In this document: positions 29,869-39,025 of the stretch, one piece after another
How the letters are laid out: each line of letters begins with the position of its first letter
Numbering within the stretch: the first letter of the stretch is position 1
Source of the DNA: Alphaproteobacteria bacterium
GTDB lineage: Bacteria; Myxococcota_A; UBA796; UBA2385
Length of the DNA: 64,000 bases
Direction of reading: 5' to 3'
Assembly: GCA_020632755.1 (NCBI GenBank)
Contig: JACKEY010000017.1
Span: 52,403-116,402, forward strand
Made by a program: the position numbers and the translations under genes
The notes under the pieces: model-generated
Told to the model about the DNA's origin: nothing
Seen by the model: the letters and a program-made list of their open reading frames with translations, nothing else
The model's database searches: none

Positions 29869-32700
29869 CTATACCCGCAGATCCGCGACCAGCTCGCCTT
29901 CCTGGTGGCCGACCAGCCGGATCCGCCCGCGATCGTCCCAGGACAGGGTGCGGTAGTCCTGGCTGTCGGCCGTCGAGCTCTGCCGCACCCCGACATGCGT
30001 GGCGCCAGGGTGATCGATGCGCAGCAGCAGGCTGCCGGTCGTCGCGGTGGTGCTGGAGAAGACGACCGCAGCGGTGGTCTCGCCGTGCACCGCCGCGCTG
30101 ACCAGCGACGAGCGGGACTGGGCCCGGGTGCCGCCGACCACGCGGGCGCCGACCACGGTCGTCAGGGGCAGGGTGCAGACGTTCTGCTCGCGGTCTTCGG
30201 CGGGTCCATCGCTGCGGGCCAGCAGCGGTCCGTACCAGCCGACGCCGAGCAGCTGGTCCTGGCCCAGATCGACGCGGCGCCGGCGGTGCAGGCGCATGCC
30301 GTCGGCCAGCCAGCTGAAGTGCTCGACCGCCTGGGGACCGGCGGGCACGCAGGCGTAGACGCCGCCGCTCTCGGCGTCCAGGGCCAGCACGCGCCGGTCG
30401 GCCTGCCCGCCCAGGTCCTGGGGCGCGAGATCACCGACCGACCACAGGGCGCGCAGCCCCGCGGCGTAGGGGTCCAGCCCCAGGATCCGGTCGCCCTGGG
30501 CCACGAACCACATGCGGCCGTCGTGCTCGCGGGCCCAGTGGTCGAGCTCGGCGTCGCACCAGCGCTCGGCCGCCCCGGTGCGCAGGTCGACCCGGGTCAG
30601 GCGCTGGATGCGCCCGCGCCGTCCGATGAGCACGGCACTGGTGCCGCTGCTGGCCATGGCGATGGCGTGGGTCGGCGCGGCCCAGGCGCGCAGCTGCCGC
30701 CCATCGGGGGCCAGCAGCACCGCCCCTTCTTCGCCCAGGGCCACGAGCACCCGGTCCCGCCAGGCGGCGGCGGCGTCCAGCACCGGCCGGCTGCCGGTGT
30801 CGCCTTCGCGGGCGCCGACCACGAGCGGCGACGTGCGCTTGCGCAGCTGGTGGCTGGCCTCGACCGACGGCAGCGGAGGCAGATCGGCCATCAGCGCGGG
30901 GTCGATGTGCTGCGCCACGCTGCGGAACAGGGCCAGGCCGTCGTGGTGGGGGTGGGCCACGAGATCGGCCAGCACCTGCCGCAGCAGCGGGCGCAACAGC
31001 AGCGTGCGCAAGCGGCGGTTCTCGGCCTGGGCCCCGTCGGCCGACAGGGCGGCCAGCAGCTTGCGCCGGGTGCCGCGGCCGGCGGCCCCGTCCTCGGCGG
31101 CGATGCGCTCCAGCACGCGGCGCAGGGCGTCCGGATCGGCGTCGGGCAGGCGGGCGGCCTCGCCCAGTGCCTCGGCGCCGGCGATGCCTCCGGCGTCCAT
31201 CGCCTCGGTCAGCCAGCGCTTCGCCAGCGGGCGCAGCGCCTCGACCGGCCAGGCCACGTCGAAGGCGGCGGCGGGGCGGCCGGCCCGCGCCTCGGCCCAG
31301 GCCCAGGCCTGGCGGGCCTGCCACGCTTCTTCGACCAGGTCGCGGCTCTCGAGCCCCTTCACCAGCGCTGCCCACTTCCGGTGCAGCGCGGCCAGGGCCA
31401 GGGCGCGGTCGACCTCGCCGGCCCGCAGCCACAGCACGCAGACGAGCTCGCCGGGCAGCTCCTTGGCCTCGGCGATCTCGGCGGCCTCGCGGAACAGGCC
31501 GTGCTCCTCGAGCAGCGCGACGGCCTCGGCGGGCTCGCCCAGCAGCTCGGCCAGCACATAGGCGGCTTCCTTCCAGCGCTCCTCGCGCTTCAGCCGGTCG
31601 AGGATGCGGCGGTACAGCGCCTTGAGGTGCTCGAACAGGCCCGCGCTGGCCGCCAGCCCCGTGCCGCGGGCGCCGCCGCGGGACAGGTCCAGCCCGTCGC
31701 GGGGGCGCAGCCAGGACGGCCAGGCGTCGTGGCCTTCCGAGGGCACGTCGGAGAGGGGCAGGGCGTGCCGGAGGGCGTCGAGGATGTCGCCGCCGGACAG
31801 CGCCTGGTCGAGCTTGTCGAGCATGGCCTGGAGGTAGCGGGAGTACTGGGGCGACAGCATGCGGGCCATGGCTGCGCGCAGGCCGAGCCGCTGGCCCAGG
31901 GCGGAGAGGCGCTGGGCGAGGTGATCGAGCAGGCCGGGGCCGCGCGGGACCGGCAGACCGCCTCCTCCTCCTCCGGCACCGCCGCGGCCGCCTCCTCCGA
32001 AGCCGCCTCCTCCGAAGCCACCTGCCCCGAAGCCTCCTCCTCCCCCGAAGCTCCCTCCTCCCCCGGCGCCGCCCAGCAGCCCGCCCAGGCCGAACAGCGC
32101 CTTGCCCAGCATGCCGGCGGCGCCTGCGGCCAGTCCCGCAGCGGCGCCCAGTCCGGCGGCCGCCCCGAGCCCACCGCGGGCCAGGGCGGCGGCCAGCTCG
32201 CCGACGCTGCCGGCCCCGCCTTCGCCGATCGCCAGGGTGCGGCGGGCGCTGGTCTCGACGGGGGCCGCGACGACCACGGCCGGTGCGGGGGGCGGGCCCA
32301 GGGGGCGCACGGTGGCGACGGGGGGCAGGTCCAGGTCCAGCCAGGCGCTGGGGTCGACCGCCTGCCAGCTGTCGGCCGGCGCGACCAGCAACGCGCCTTC
32401 GTGCAGGCGCAGCAGGGCGCCTTGGGGGTGGGCGTGCAGGTCGCGGGGGTCGAGGGGGGCGCTGGTCAGCCGGCCGTCGACGGTGCGCAGCGGCAGACCC
32501 GGGCAGCGGTCCACGTGCCAGGCGCCGGGGGCCGGCAGCCGCAGCAGCAGCCCGCCGGCCGCCTGGAACAGCCGGGCCCCGGGCTGCCACAGGGCCAGGA
32601 CATGGCCGCGGGCGTCGGCGGGCAGCCACAGATCCGCGGTCTGGACCAGGCCCGGGTGCCGCAGGCGGGCCGGACGGCGCTGCAGGGGGGCCGTGCTCAT
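29869..32700 (-). CDS. large beta-propeller/helical-repeat protein of a MoxR-vWA-bpX system
   Basis: A 943-residue soluble protein, last gene of the four-gene cassette. It has an N-terminal domain of about 150 residues (probable bpX-type domain), a Gly-rich linker (about residues 190-255, poly-GGGGF), an alpha-helical TPR-like section (about 300-600), and a beta-rich C-terminal half with repeated Trp/Asp blade patterns (APDGRQLRAWA, GRMWFVAQGDRILGLD) typical of a propeller. The ATG at 32700 overlaps the upstream gene stop by 4 bases. It best fits the bpX6-type partner of MoxR-vWA-beta-propeller ternary systems, but the bpX number cannot be assigned by eye. No effector motif was found. Confidence 0.7.
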   Translation of the reverse strand: MSTAPLQRRPARLRHPGLVQTADLWLPADARGHVLALWQPGARLFQAAGGLLLRLPAPGAWHVDRCPGLPLRTVDGRLTSAPLDPRDLHAHPQGALLRLHEGALLVAPADSWQAVDPSAWLDLDLPPVATVRPLGPPPAPAVVVAAPVETSARRTLAIGEGGAGSVGELAAALARGGLGAAAGLGAAAGLAAGAAGMLGKALFGLGGLLGGAGGGGSFGGGGGFGAGGFGGGGFGGGGRGGAGGGGGGLPVPRGPGLLDHLAQRLSALGQRLGLRAAMARMLSPQYSRYLQAMLDKLDQALSGGDILDALRHALPLSDVPSEGHDAWPSWLRPRDGLDLSRGGARGTGLAASAGLFEHLKALYRRILDRLKREERWKEAAYVLAELLGEPAEAVALLEEHGLFREAAEIAEAKELPGELVCVLWLRAGEVDRALALAALHRKWAALVKGLESRDLVEEAWQARQAWAWAEARAGRPAAAFDVAWPVEALRPLAKRWLTEAMDAGGIAGAEALGEAARLPDADPDALRRVLERIAAEDGAAGRGTRRKLLAALSADGAQAENRRLRTLLLRPLLRQVLADLVAHPHHDGLALFRSVAQHIDPALMADLPPLPSVEASHQLRKRTSPLVVGAREGDTGSRPVLDAAAAWRDRVLVALGEEGAVLLAPDGRQLRAWAAPTHAIAMASSGTSAVLIGRRGRIQRLTRVDLRTGAAERWCDAELDHWAREHDGRMWFVAQGDRILGLDPYAAGLRALWSVGDLAPQDLGGQADRRVLALDAESGGVYACVPAGPQAVEHFSWLADGMRLHRRRRVDLGQDQLLGVGWYGPLLARSDGPAEDREQNVCTLPLTTVVGARVVGGTRAQSRSSLVSAAVHGETTAAVVFSSTTATTGSLLLRIDHPGATHVGVRQSSTADSQDYRTLSWDDRGRIRLVGHQEGELVADLRV

Positions 32701-34541
32701 GGCGCCTGCCCGTGCGTCTCGCGGTCGGCTTCCCAGGCGTCCTTCGTCGGGAAGAACCGCGCGGTCACCGCGTGGTTGTGCATGCTGTAGATGCTGATGC
32801 AGCCGTCGTCGGTGCGCCAGGCCAGCTCGCAGCCCTTGCCGGGGCTGGTGGCGGCGTCGGTCACCGCGCCTTGGTGGGGCAGGGCGACCGAGATGCCCTC
32901 GGGCCCGCGCAGGCGCAGGGACGCGGTCTGGGGCTCCAGGCACAGCAGCACCGGACGCTGGTCGACCCGCCGCGTGGCGCCCAGCACCCGCTCGTCGGGC
33001 GGGACGATGATCTCGAACGGCCCGCCCGAGGGGCTCGGGTGCGGCTGCAGCAGCACCCAGCGCTGGGCGTCGACCCGGACCATGACGAGCCCCAGGTTCC
33101 ACGGCGGGCCGGTGGGGCCGACGGCGATCTCGGCCCTGTCGCTCAGGACGGTGCCGTGCTGGTAGCCGGCCTTGCCGGGCTGCCCGACGGTGGCGTGCAC
33201 CTCGCCGAAGTGGTTCCAGACCCGCAGCAGGTGGCCCTCGCGGTGGCCGATGTACAGGACCTGCGACTGCTCCAGGGTCGGGTGCACGGCCAGCCGGGGT
33301 TGCTCGGCCGACCCGATCCACAAGGTGCCGTCGGGCTCCAGCACCGACAGCTGCTGGGCTTCTTCGACGCGGCTGTCCATGAACAGCCGTCCCGGAAGCG
33401 CGTCGGCGGGGGGATCCGGCGGGTCGTCGATGTCGCCGATCCGCCGCCACAGGTCGTTCTGGCGGCGCAGCTGCAGCTCGCCGTTGCGCCCGTAGCGGGT
33501 CAGGCACAGCAGCCGCTGGTGGTACCAGCCGAAGGCCACGACCCGGTCCCCGTCCAGGTGCGTGCTGGTCCACGGGCGCGCGCCCCGGTCCTGGGCGCTG
33601 CGCGGCACCTTCCAGGCCCCCACGCGGCCGTCGGCCAGCCGGCCCATCAAGCGGTGGCCGCTGTCGCTGAACCGCAGGCAGTCGACGATCGGGCAGACCC
33701 AGGCCGTCGGGCTGGTCTCGCGCTCCGGGGGCCGGGGAGGCGGTGCGGCCTCGAGCGGCCGGCGCAGGATCCGCACCCGGGTCTCGGTCTCGGGCAGGAC
33801 CAGGCGCAGGGCCCGCGGCGAGCCGCCGGGGGCGTGGATCCGCACGGCGACTGCGTCTCCGTCGAGATCGTCGTCGGGACGCAGGTCCACCCGCCAGGCG
33901 TCGGGCGCCCGCAGCGACGACAGGGTGGCGCCGCCGACCAGCCACAGCTCGTCGCCTGGGGGCAGGGGCGTGGCGTCGAGGGCGGTGCGCCAGGCGGCCA
34001 GGTGGGCCGCGGTCGGGTGCGCCAGGCTGCGGCCGGTCTGCCAGGTGGGCAGCTGGCGCCGGCTCAGGCCCTCGAAGGTGCTGCCGGCGGCGCGGTGGAA
34101 GATGCCCCAGCGGAACTCGGCGGCGGCGGCTTCGGCCCGGCGGGCCAGCACGATGAGCAGGGCCAGCTGCACCAGCCGCGCGTCGCCCAGCACGTCGGGG
34201 CTGCCGTCCAGGATCAGCAGGCAGCGGTGGCCGCCCTGGGGCGTGCGGCGGGCCAGGTCCAGGAACAGGTGCTCGCGCTGGGCGGCGCGGCGCAGGAACT
34301 CGTCGGGCAGGACGTCGGCCAGCACCCACTCCGACAGCAGCAGCCGGTCGTAGCTGCCGCGGCGGGTCAGGCCGTCGACGCCGTCGGGCTCGGCACCTCC
34401 GGGCTCGGCGCGGCTGACCAGCGGCCCGATGGCCAGGTCCAGCTGCCGCAGGGCCGGGCCGAGGGCGTCGGCGATCACCGGGTCCAGGCCCTTCAGCCAG
34501 GGGGCCCACGGGCGCAGGGCCGCGGGGAGCTCGACGGTCAA
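32697..34541 (-). CDS. vWA-domain protein fused to beta-propeller (bpX system)
   Basis: A 614-residue soluble protein. Residues about 1-250 look like a von Willebrand A domain: HRCLLILDGSPD (residues 105-116) gives the DxSxx metal-ion site, with a later VGGATLSS strand. From about 270 on, seven or so beta-rich segments (SDSGHRLMGRLADGRVGAWK, DRVVAFGWYHQRLLCLTRYG) form a propeller. The start is a TTG at 34541 that overlaps the upstream stop as TTGA; no ATG or GTG gives full coverage, and all junctions in this cassette are of this overlapping kind. Its partner is expected to be the MoxR ATPase. Confidence 0.75.
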   Translation of the reverse strand: MTVELPAALRPWAPWLKGLDPVIADALGPALRQLDLAIGPLVSRAEPGGAEPDGVDGLTRRGSYDRLLLSEWVLADVLPDEFLRRAAQREHLFLDLARRTPQGGHRCLLILDGSPDVLGDARLVQLALLIVLARRAEAAAAEFRWGIFHRAAGSTFEGLSRRQLPTWQTGRSLAHPTAAHLAAWRTALDATPLPPGDELWLVGGATLSSLRAPDAWRVDLRPDDDLDGDAVAVRIHAPGGSPRALRLVLPETETRVRILRRPLEAAPPPRPPERETSPTAWVCPIVDCLRFSDSGHRLMGRLADGRVGAWKVPRSAQDRGARPWTSTHLDGDRVVAFGWYHQRLLCLTRYGRNGELQLRRQNDLWRRIGDIDDPPDPPADALPGRLFMDSRVEEAQQLSVLEPDGTLWIGSAEQPRLAVHPTLEQSQVLYIGHREGHLLRVWNHFGEVHATVGQPGKAGYQHGTVLSDRAEIAVGPTGPPWNLGLVMVRVDAQRWVLLQPHPSPSGGPFEIIVPPDERVLGATRRVDQRPVLLCLEPQTASLRLRGPEGISVALPHQGAVTDAATSPGKGCELAWRTDDGCISIYSMHNHAVTARFFPTKDAWEADRETHGQAP

Positions 34542-34957
34542 AGGGTCTCCGCGCGCAGGGCGCGCTGCAGGAAGGTCCGGTCGAGGGGGCGGGAGGGGCC
34601 GAGGGGCACGCGCAGGGCGGGGGCTTCGAGGAGGAGGACGGGGGCGCTCCCGGCCGGCAGGCCGCGCAGCACGGCGGCCTGGAGGAGGTCCGCGGGCAGG
34701 TCCGGCGTGCGGCGGGTCGGCAGCAGCAGGGCCGGCGCGTGGGGCCGCCGGGTCAGCCAGAGCGCGCCCTCGGCCCAGGGCAGGTCCGGGCCCGTGATCA
34801 CGACCAGGTCGTCGTTCTCGACGCCCTCCAGCAGGGCGAGGGCCGGGTCCGTGCGGCGCAGCAGGGCGACCAGCAGGGCGCGGCGCACCGGCCCGAAGCC
34901 GGCGACCGCGACGGCGCGCCCGGGGGGCTGGTCGGTCCACGGCAGGGCGACGCTCAC
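34538..34957 (-). CDS. small bpX-cassette protein of unknown function
   Basis: A 139-residue soluble alpha/beta protein between the MoxR and vWA genes. Pattern VAVAGFGPVRRALLVALLRR, then DDLVVITGPDLPW, resembles a small Rossmann-like or REC-like core, and the end is FLQRALRAETL. It may correspond to one of the small domains (bpX5-like) of MoxR-vWA-beta-propeller systems; this is uncertain. Its GTG at 34957 overlaps the moxR stop (GTGA) and its stop overlaps the vWA gene TTG, so it is surely part of the operon. Confidence 0.65.
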   Translation of the reverse strand: MSVALPWTDQPPGRAVAVAGFGPVRRALLVALLRRTDPALALLEGVENDDLVVITGPDLPWAEGALWLTRRPHAPALLLPTRRTPDLPADLLQAAVLRGLPAGSAPVLLLEAPALRVPLGPSRPLDRTFLQRALRAETL

Positions 34958-36081
34958 GCCGTCAGCAGTCCGGCCAGCTCGGCGCGGGGCGCGACCAGGG
35001 GCTCGGGTCGCGCGCCGGGCGCGAAGGCGGCGTCGATCTCGGCCAGCACGCCCTCGGCCCGCAGGCGCCAGGCGTCGTCCGTGGCGGCGGGTGCGGCGAT
35101 CAGCGCCTGCATGGCCTCGACCAACCCGGGCACGCGGGCCAGCATGCCGCGGCTGGCGGTGGTGGCGGCGGCGACCAGGGCCGCGGACTCGCTCGGCGCC
35201 AGCAGATCGTGCAGGGCCTCGCGGGCCATGGCCTGGGCGTGGGCCGTGGGCACGGCCATCACGATGGGCCACAGATCGGCTTCGGTCGGGGCCGGGCGGC
35301 CGGCCAGGGCGGCGGCGGCGGCGACCAGCTTCTGGGTCTTCACCGCGCGGCGGTCGGACAGGTCGATGCCGGCCCGGCGCAGGGTGCGGATGGCCTGGGC
35401 CAGGCGCGGCCGCACGGCGCCCAGGTCCATGGCGCGGGCGTGGCCGGCCAGGGCGTCGATGTCGGCGACCCCGGCGGCAGGCTCGGCCGCGGGCCCGCGC
35501 AGGCCCCAGCCGCCGGCCAGCAGGTCTTCCAGGTGCGGGTCGGGCAGGGCGTCGACGAAGACCCGCAGCAGGAACCGGTCCGCGAAGGCCGCCAGGGCCG
35601 GGTCTTCGGGCAGGTGGTTGCTGGCCCCCACGCAGACCCGCAGCGGGCAGGCCAGGTCCGTGTGGCCGCGCCGGAAGCGCCGCTCGTTGAGGATGCCGAG
35701 CAGCGTGTTCAGGATGGCGGTGCTGCCCAGGAACACCTCGTCGAGGAAGGCCAGCTCGGCTTCCGGCAGCATGCCGCGGGTCTCGGTCACGACCTCGCCC
35801 TCGCGCAGCCGGCGCAGGTCGATGGGGCCGAACAGCTCGCCGGGCTCGGTGAACCGGCCCAGCAGGTACTCGAAGTAGGCGCCGCCCAGCGCGCGGCTGG
35901 TGCGGCGGGCGGCTTCGGACTTGGCGGTGCCGGGCGGGCCGATGACCAGCAGGTGCTCGCCGGCGACGGCGGCCAGCACGATGAGCTCGACCAGCGCTTC
36001 ACGCTCGACGAGCCCGCTGCTGGCCTGGCGGATGGCGGCGCGCAGGCGGCCGGCGGCCTGCTCGGGGGAGGGGGTGCTCAC
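34954..36081 (-). CDS. MoxR-family AAA+ ATPase, RavA-like
   Basis: A 375-residue AAA+ chaperone-type ATPase. Walker A GPPGTAKS (48-55), Walker B FLDEVF (112-117), followed by the MoxR-typical ILNTLLGILNERRFRRG and sensor 1 VGASNHLPED. RavA/MoxR ATPases work with vWA-domain partners to remodel or activate client proteins, and the vWA protein is two genes downstream. The start is a GTG at 36081 with an ideal aaggagg 5 bases upstream. A small palindrome lies at 36094-36106. It is the first gene of the operon and divergent from the arylsulfotransferase-like gene. Confidence 0.93.
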   Translation of the reverse strand: MSTPSPEQAAGRLRAAIRQASSGLVEREALVELIVLAAVAGEHLLVIGPPGTAKSEAARRTSRALGGAYFEYLLGRFTEPGELFGPIDLRRLREGEVVTETRGMLPEAELAFLDEVFLGSTAILNTLLGILNERRFRRGHTDLACPLRVCVGASNHLPEDPALAAFADRFLLRVFVDALPDPHLEDLLAGGWGLRGPAAEPAAGVADIDALAGHARAMDLGAVRPRLAQAIRTLRRAGIDLSDRRAVKTQKLVAAAAALAGRPAPTEADLWPIVMAVPTAHAQAMAREALHDLLAPSESAALVAAATTASRGMLARVPGLVEAMQALIAAPAATDDAWRLRAEGVLAEIDAAFAPGARPEPLVAPRAELAGLLTA

Positions 36082-36093
36082 GAGGGCCTCCTT

Positions 36094-36106
36094 GGGACCC
36101 GGTCCC
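36094..36106. promoter_or_regulatory. palindrome in moxR/arylsulfotransferase divergent region
   Basis: GGGACC-C-GGTCCC, an inverted repeat with 6-base arms, lies 12 bases upstream of the moxR GTG and overlaps the upstream edge of its aaggagg ribosome binding site (36087-36093). It could be an operator for the cassette, but it is short and could arise by chance. Confidence 0.3.
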
Positions 36107-36154
36107 TCTATTCGGCGCCTCGCGGGCGTGGGGCCGGGCGGCTACCGTGGGCCG

Positions 36155-37600
36155 ATGCTGCTCCTCCTCGCCCTGGCCTGCGCCCAGCCCGACAGCGGCG
36201 CGCCCCTGCCCGACGACACGGGCTTCTTCGACGACGACAGCTTCGTCGACCTGCCGGACGGGGACCTGCAAGATGTCACCGGCGTCATCAGCGGCGTGGT
36301 GCCCACGGTCGTGCGCGTGCAGTGGACGTCACCCGTCGCCGGCCGGAGCCACGTCGAGCACGGCCTGACCACAGCACTCGGCCAGGCGACCCCCGACGAC
36401 GCCGGCGGCACCACCCACGACGTGCTGGTCCTGGGCCTGCGGGCCGGCGCCGAGCACCACCTGCAGGCCGTCACCGTCGCCGACGACGGCACCGAGCTGC
36501 GCAGCGACGTCGGCGCCGTGACGCTGTCGGCGCCGCCGAGGGCGATCGGCCGGTTCACCCTGACCGTCGACGACGACGCGGCCCGCCCCGACGGCTACGT
36601 CCTGACCAGCCTGCTGCAGGCCGCCGACAGCTGGGTCGTCATCCTGGATCGCGACGGCGAGGTCGTCTGGTACTACCCGGCGACCGACGGCTTCAGCATC
36701 CCGACCACCAAGCCCGGCCGCGACGGGCGCAGCATCCTGCTGACCCAGAACGGCCAGGACCAGGTCGAAGACGTCAGCAACATCCAGCGCGTCGCCGTCG
36801 ACGGCAGCGGCCACACCGAGACCCGCGCCCTGCTGGGCCACCACAGCTTCGTCGAGCGCGCCGACGGCGCTTTCGCCTGGCTGTCCCTGGACATCCGCGA
36901 CGTCGAGGTCGACGGCGTGCTCGAGACCGTGGCCGGCGACAGCATCCTGTTCGCGGCCGAAGGCGCCACCGACGCCGACCCGCCCGGCGAGCTGTTCACC
37001 TACTTCGACGACTGGGGCGATCCCTACCGGATGTGCGAGCACTTCGACGCCGAAGCCTACGGCACCGGCGCGCTCGACTGGACCCACGGCAACAGCCTGA
37101 TGCAGGTCGACGGCGACGACGACCTGTACCTGATGTCCAAGAACCACGACCACGTGCTGCGCGTCGACGGCCAGACCGGCGCGGTCGTCTGGCAGCTCGG
37201 CGGGCCCGAGTCCGACTTCGAGATCGACCCCGCCGCCATGTGGAGCCACGCCCACATGAGCCACCTGTGGGACGGCGGCATGGTCGTGTTCGACAACGGC
37301 TACCACCACGACCGCGTGTTCTCGCGGGTCGTCGCCTACCAGTGGGACGAGGTCGGCGGCCGGGTGCGCCAGACCTTCCGCTACGACGACCCCCAGCGGC
37401 GGTTCATCCAGCTGCTGGGCGACGGGCGGCTGCTGGACAACGGCAACGTGCTGGCCAGCTGGACCAGTGCGGGCATCGTCAACGAGCTGACCCCCGACGG
37501 GCAGGTCGCCTGGCAGGTCGAGAGCGATCTCGGCACCGCCGTCGGCCGGGTCACCCTGATCGACGACCTGTACACACTGTCCCGGGGCGAGGCGCACTGA
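36155..37600 (+). CDS. arylsulfotransferase (ASST) family lipoprotein
   Basis: A 481-residue exported lipoprotein. The very short signal MLLLLALAC gives Cys9. A fibronectin-like domain (about residues 40-130) precedes a six-bladed propeller typical of ASST proteins: SWVVILDRDGEVVWYYP, THGNSLMQVDGDDDLYLMSKNHDHVLRVD and GAVVWQLGGPESDF match the family, whose active-site His transfers sulfate between phenols. The match to catalytic residues is by pattern only. The ATG at 36155 is followed at once by the lipobox. It is divergent from the moxR cassette (73 bases) and followed by a UPF0016 gene. Confidence 0.82.
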   Translation: MLLLLALACAQPDSGAPLPDDTGFFDDDSFVDLPDGDLQDVTGVISGVVPTVVRVQWTSPVAGRSHVEHGLTTALGQATPDDAGGTTHDVLVLGLRAGAEHHLQAVTVADDGTELRSDVGAVTLSAPPRAIGRFTLTVDDDAARPDGYVLTSLLQAADSWVVILDRDGEVVWYYPATDGFSIPTTKPGRDGRSILLTQNGQDQVEDVSNIQRVAVDGSGHTETRALLGHHSFVERADGAFAWLSLDIRDVEVDGVLETVAGDSILFAAEGATDADPPGELFTYFDDWGDPYRMCEHFDAEAYGTGALDWTHGNSLMQVDGDDDLYLMSKNHDHVLRVDGQTGAVVWQLGGPESDFEIDPAAMWSHAHMSHLWDGGMVVFDNGYHHDRVFSRVVAYQWDEVGGRVRQTFRYDDPQRRFIQLLGDGRLLDNGNVLASWTSAGIVNELTPDGQVAWQVESDLGTAVGRVTLIDDLYTLSRGEAH

Positions 37601-37654
37601 GCGCCCGCGGTGGCGCGGTCCGACGGGGTAGGAAGCCGCTCCCGAGAGGACCCC

Positions 37655-37930
37655 ATGGACTGGAAGCTCGCCGCCACCGCCTTCGCCACCATCTTCATCG
37701 CCGAGCTGGGCGACAAGACCAACCTGGCCACCATGGCCCTGTCCGGGGGCAGCCAGAGCAAGTGGGCCGTGTTCCTGGGGGCGTCGGCCGGGCTCATCGC
37801 GACGACGGCGCTGGGCGTGCTCGCCGGCGATCTGGTCAGTCGCTACGTGCCCGAGCTGTGGGTCAACCGCGGGGCCGGTGTGATGTTCATCGTGATCGGA
37901 CTGTTCTTCCTGGTCGGGAAGTCGGCATGA
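37655..37930 (+). CDS. half-size UPF0016/GDT1-like membrane transporter
   Basis: A 91-residue membrane protein with three helices. The family motif E-x-G-D-K-T (ELGDKTNLATMALS, about residue 16) is present once. Full-length TMEM165/GDT1 and MntX/Mnx-type transporters have two copies of this motif in about 190 residues and move Mn2+ or Ca2+; a single-motif protein must dimerise or partner another copy. The ATG at 37655 follows a gagagga ribosome binding site. Its stop overlaps the SDR gene ATG by 4 bases. Confidence 0.85.
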   Translation: MDWKLAATAFATIFIAELGDKTNLATMALSGGSQSKWAVFLGASAGLIATTALGVLAGDLVSRYVPELWVNRGAGVMFIVIGLFFLVGKSA

Positions 37931-39015
37931 AGACGGTGCTGCTGACCGGTGCCACCGGGCACGTCGGCACGGCCCTGCTGCCGCGGCTGCTGGCCGGCGG
38001 CGACACGCGGGTGCTGGCGCTCGTTCGGGCCCGCGACGAGACCCACCTGGCCGAGCGGCGGCGGGTGCTGGCCGAGCGCGCCGGGGTGGACGAGGGCCTC
38101 GAGCTGGTCGCCGGCGACGTGTCCGCGCCGGGGCTCGGTCTGTCCACGCGCGATCGGGGGCGGGTGCTCGCCGAGGTCGACGCCGTCATGCACAGTGCCG
38201 CCAGCGTGCGCTTCGACATGACCCAGGACGAAGCCGCCGCCAGCAACCTGGCCGCCACCCAGCAGGTGCTGGCCCTGTGCCGGGATCTGGCCGACGCCGG
38301 GCGGCTGGATCGCTACGATCACGTCAGCACCTGCTACATCGCCGGGGACCGCCGCGGCACGGTGTACGAACACGAGATCGACGTCGGCCAGGGCTTCCGC
38401 AACAAGTACGAGTGGTCCAAGTGCCAGGCCGAGCTCGCCGTGCGGGACGCCACCCAGGCCGGGCTGCCCGTCTGCGTGCACCGTCCTTCCATCGTGGTCG
38501 GGGACAGCCGCACCGGCGCCACCCGCAGCTTCAACGTCCTGTACTGGCCGCTCAAGCTCTACGCCCGGGGCCTGTGGCGCACCTTCCCCGGCCGCGTCGA
38601 CACCCCCGTCGATCTCGTGCCTGTCGACTGGCTGGCCGACGCCATGGTGGCCCTGCACCGCGACGACGCCAGCATCGGCGCCACCGTCCACCTGGCCCAG
38701 GGGCCGGCCGCCCCCACCGTCCAGGTGCTGATGGACGCCGTCCAGGCCCAGATCGACGGTCCGCCCCTGCGCGTCGTGGACCAGGGCCGCTACCGGCGCT
38801 TCGTGCGGCCGCTCTTGTGGCCCTTCTTCCAGACGAAGCGCGGGGCGGCGGTCAAGCGCGGGGGCGATGCCTACCTGCCGTACTTCACCGGCAACCCCGT
38901 GTTCGACGCCACGACCCGGGACGAGCTGCTGCCACAGCTGCCGCCGCCCGACCCGCTCGAGGTGCTGCGCGTCATCGTGGACTTCGCCATGCGGCGGGAC
39001 TTCGGCGGGCGATAG
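37927..39015 (+). CDS. extended SDR / thioester-reductase-like NAD(P)-dependent enzyme
   Basis: A 362-residue cytosolic protein of the NAD-binding-4 (male-sterility/fatty acyl-CoA reductase-like) SDR group. N-terminal GATGHVG dinucleotide motif (about residue 8), catalytic YEWSK (Y-x3-K, about residue 162), HRPSIVVGDSRTG and PVDLVPVDWLADAMV are typical. It likely acts on acyl-thioester or sterol-type substrates. Coupled by ATGA to the UPF0016 gene and followed 10 bases later by the MYXO-CTERM-like gene, giving a four-gene plus-strand run. Confidence 0.85.
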   Translation: MKTVLLTGATGHVGTALLPRLLAGGDTRVLALVRARDETHLAERRRVLAERAGVDEGLELVAGDVSAPGLGLSTRDRGRVLAEVDAVMHSAASVRFDMTQDEAAASNLAATQQVLALCRDLADAGRLDRYDHVSTCYIAGDRRGTVYEHEIDVGQGFRNKYEWSKCQAELAVRDATQAGLPVCVHRPSIVVGDSRTGATRSFNVLYWPLKLYARGLWRTFPGRVDTPVDLVPVDWLADAMVALHRDDASIGATVHLAQGPAAPTVQVLMDAVQAQIDGPPLRVVDQGRYRRFVRPLLWPFFQTKRGAAVKRGGDAYLPYFTGNPVFDATTRDELLPQLPPPDPLEVLRVIVDFAMRRDFGGR

Positions 39016-39025
39016 GCTCGGGGCG

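Noticed and set aside
25806..29996. Single 1396-residue protein of acyl-CoA synthetase plus N-terminal extension
   Set aside because: The first 780 residues are out-of-frame readings of the hydrolase and carboxypeptidase genes. The GTG at 27653 with GTGA overlap is the proper start.
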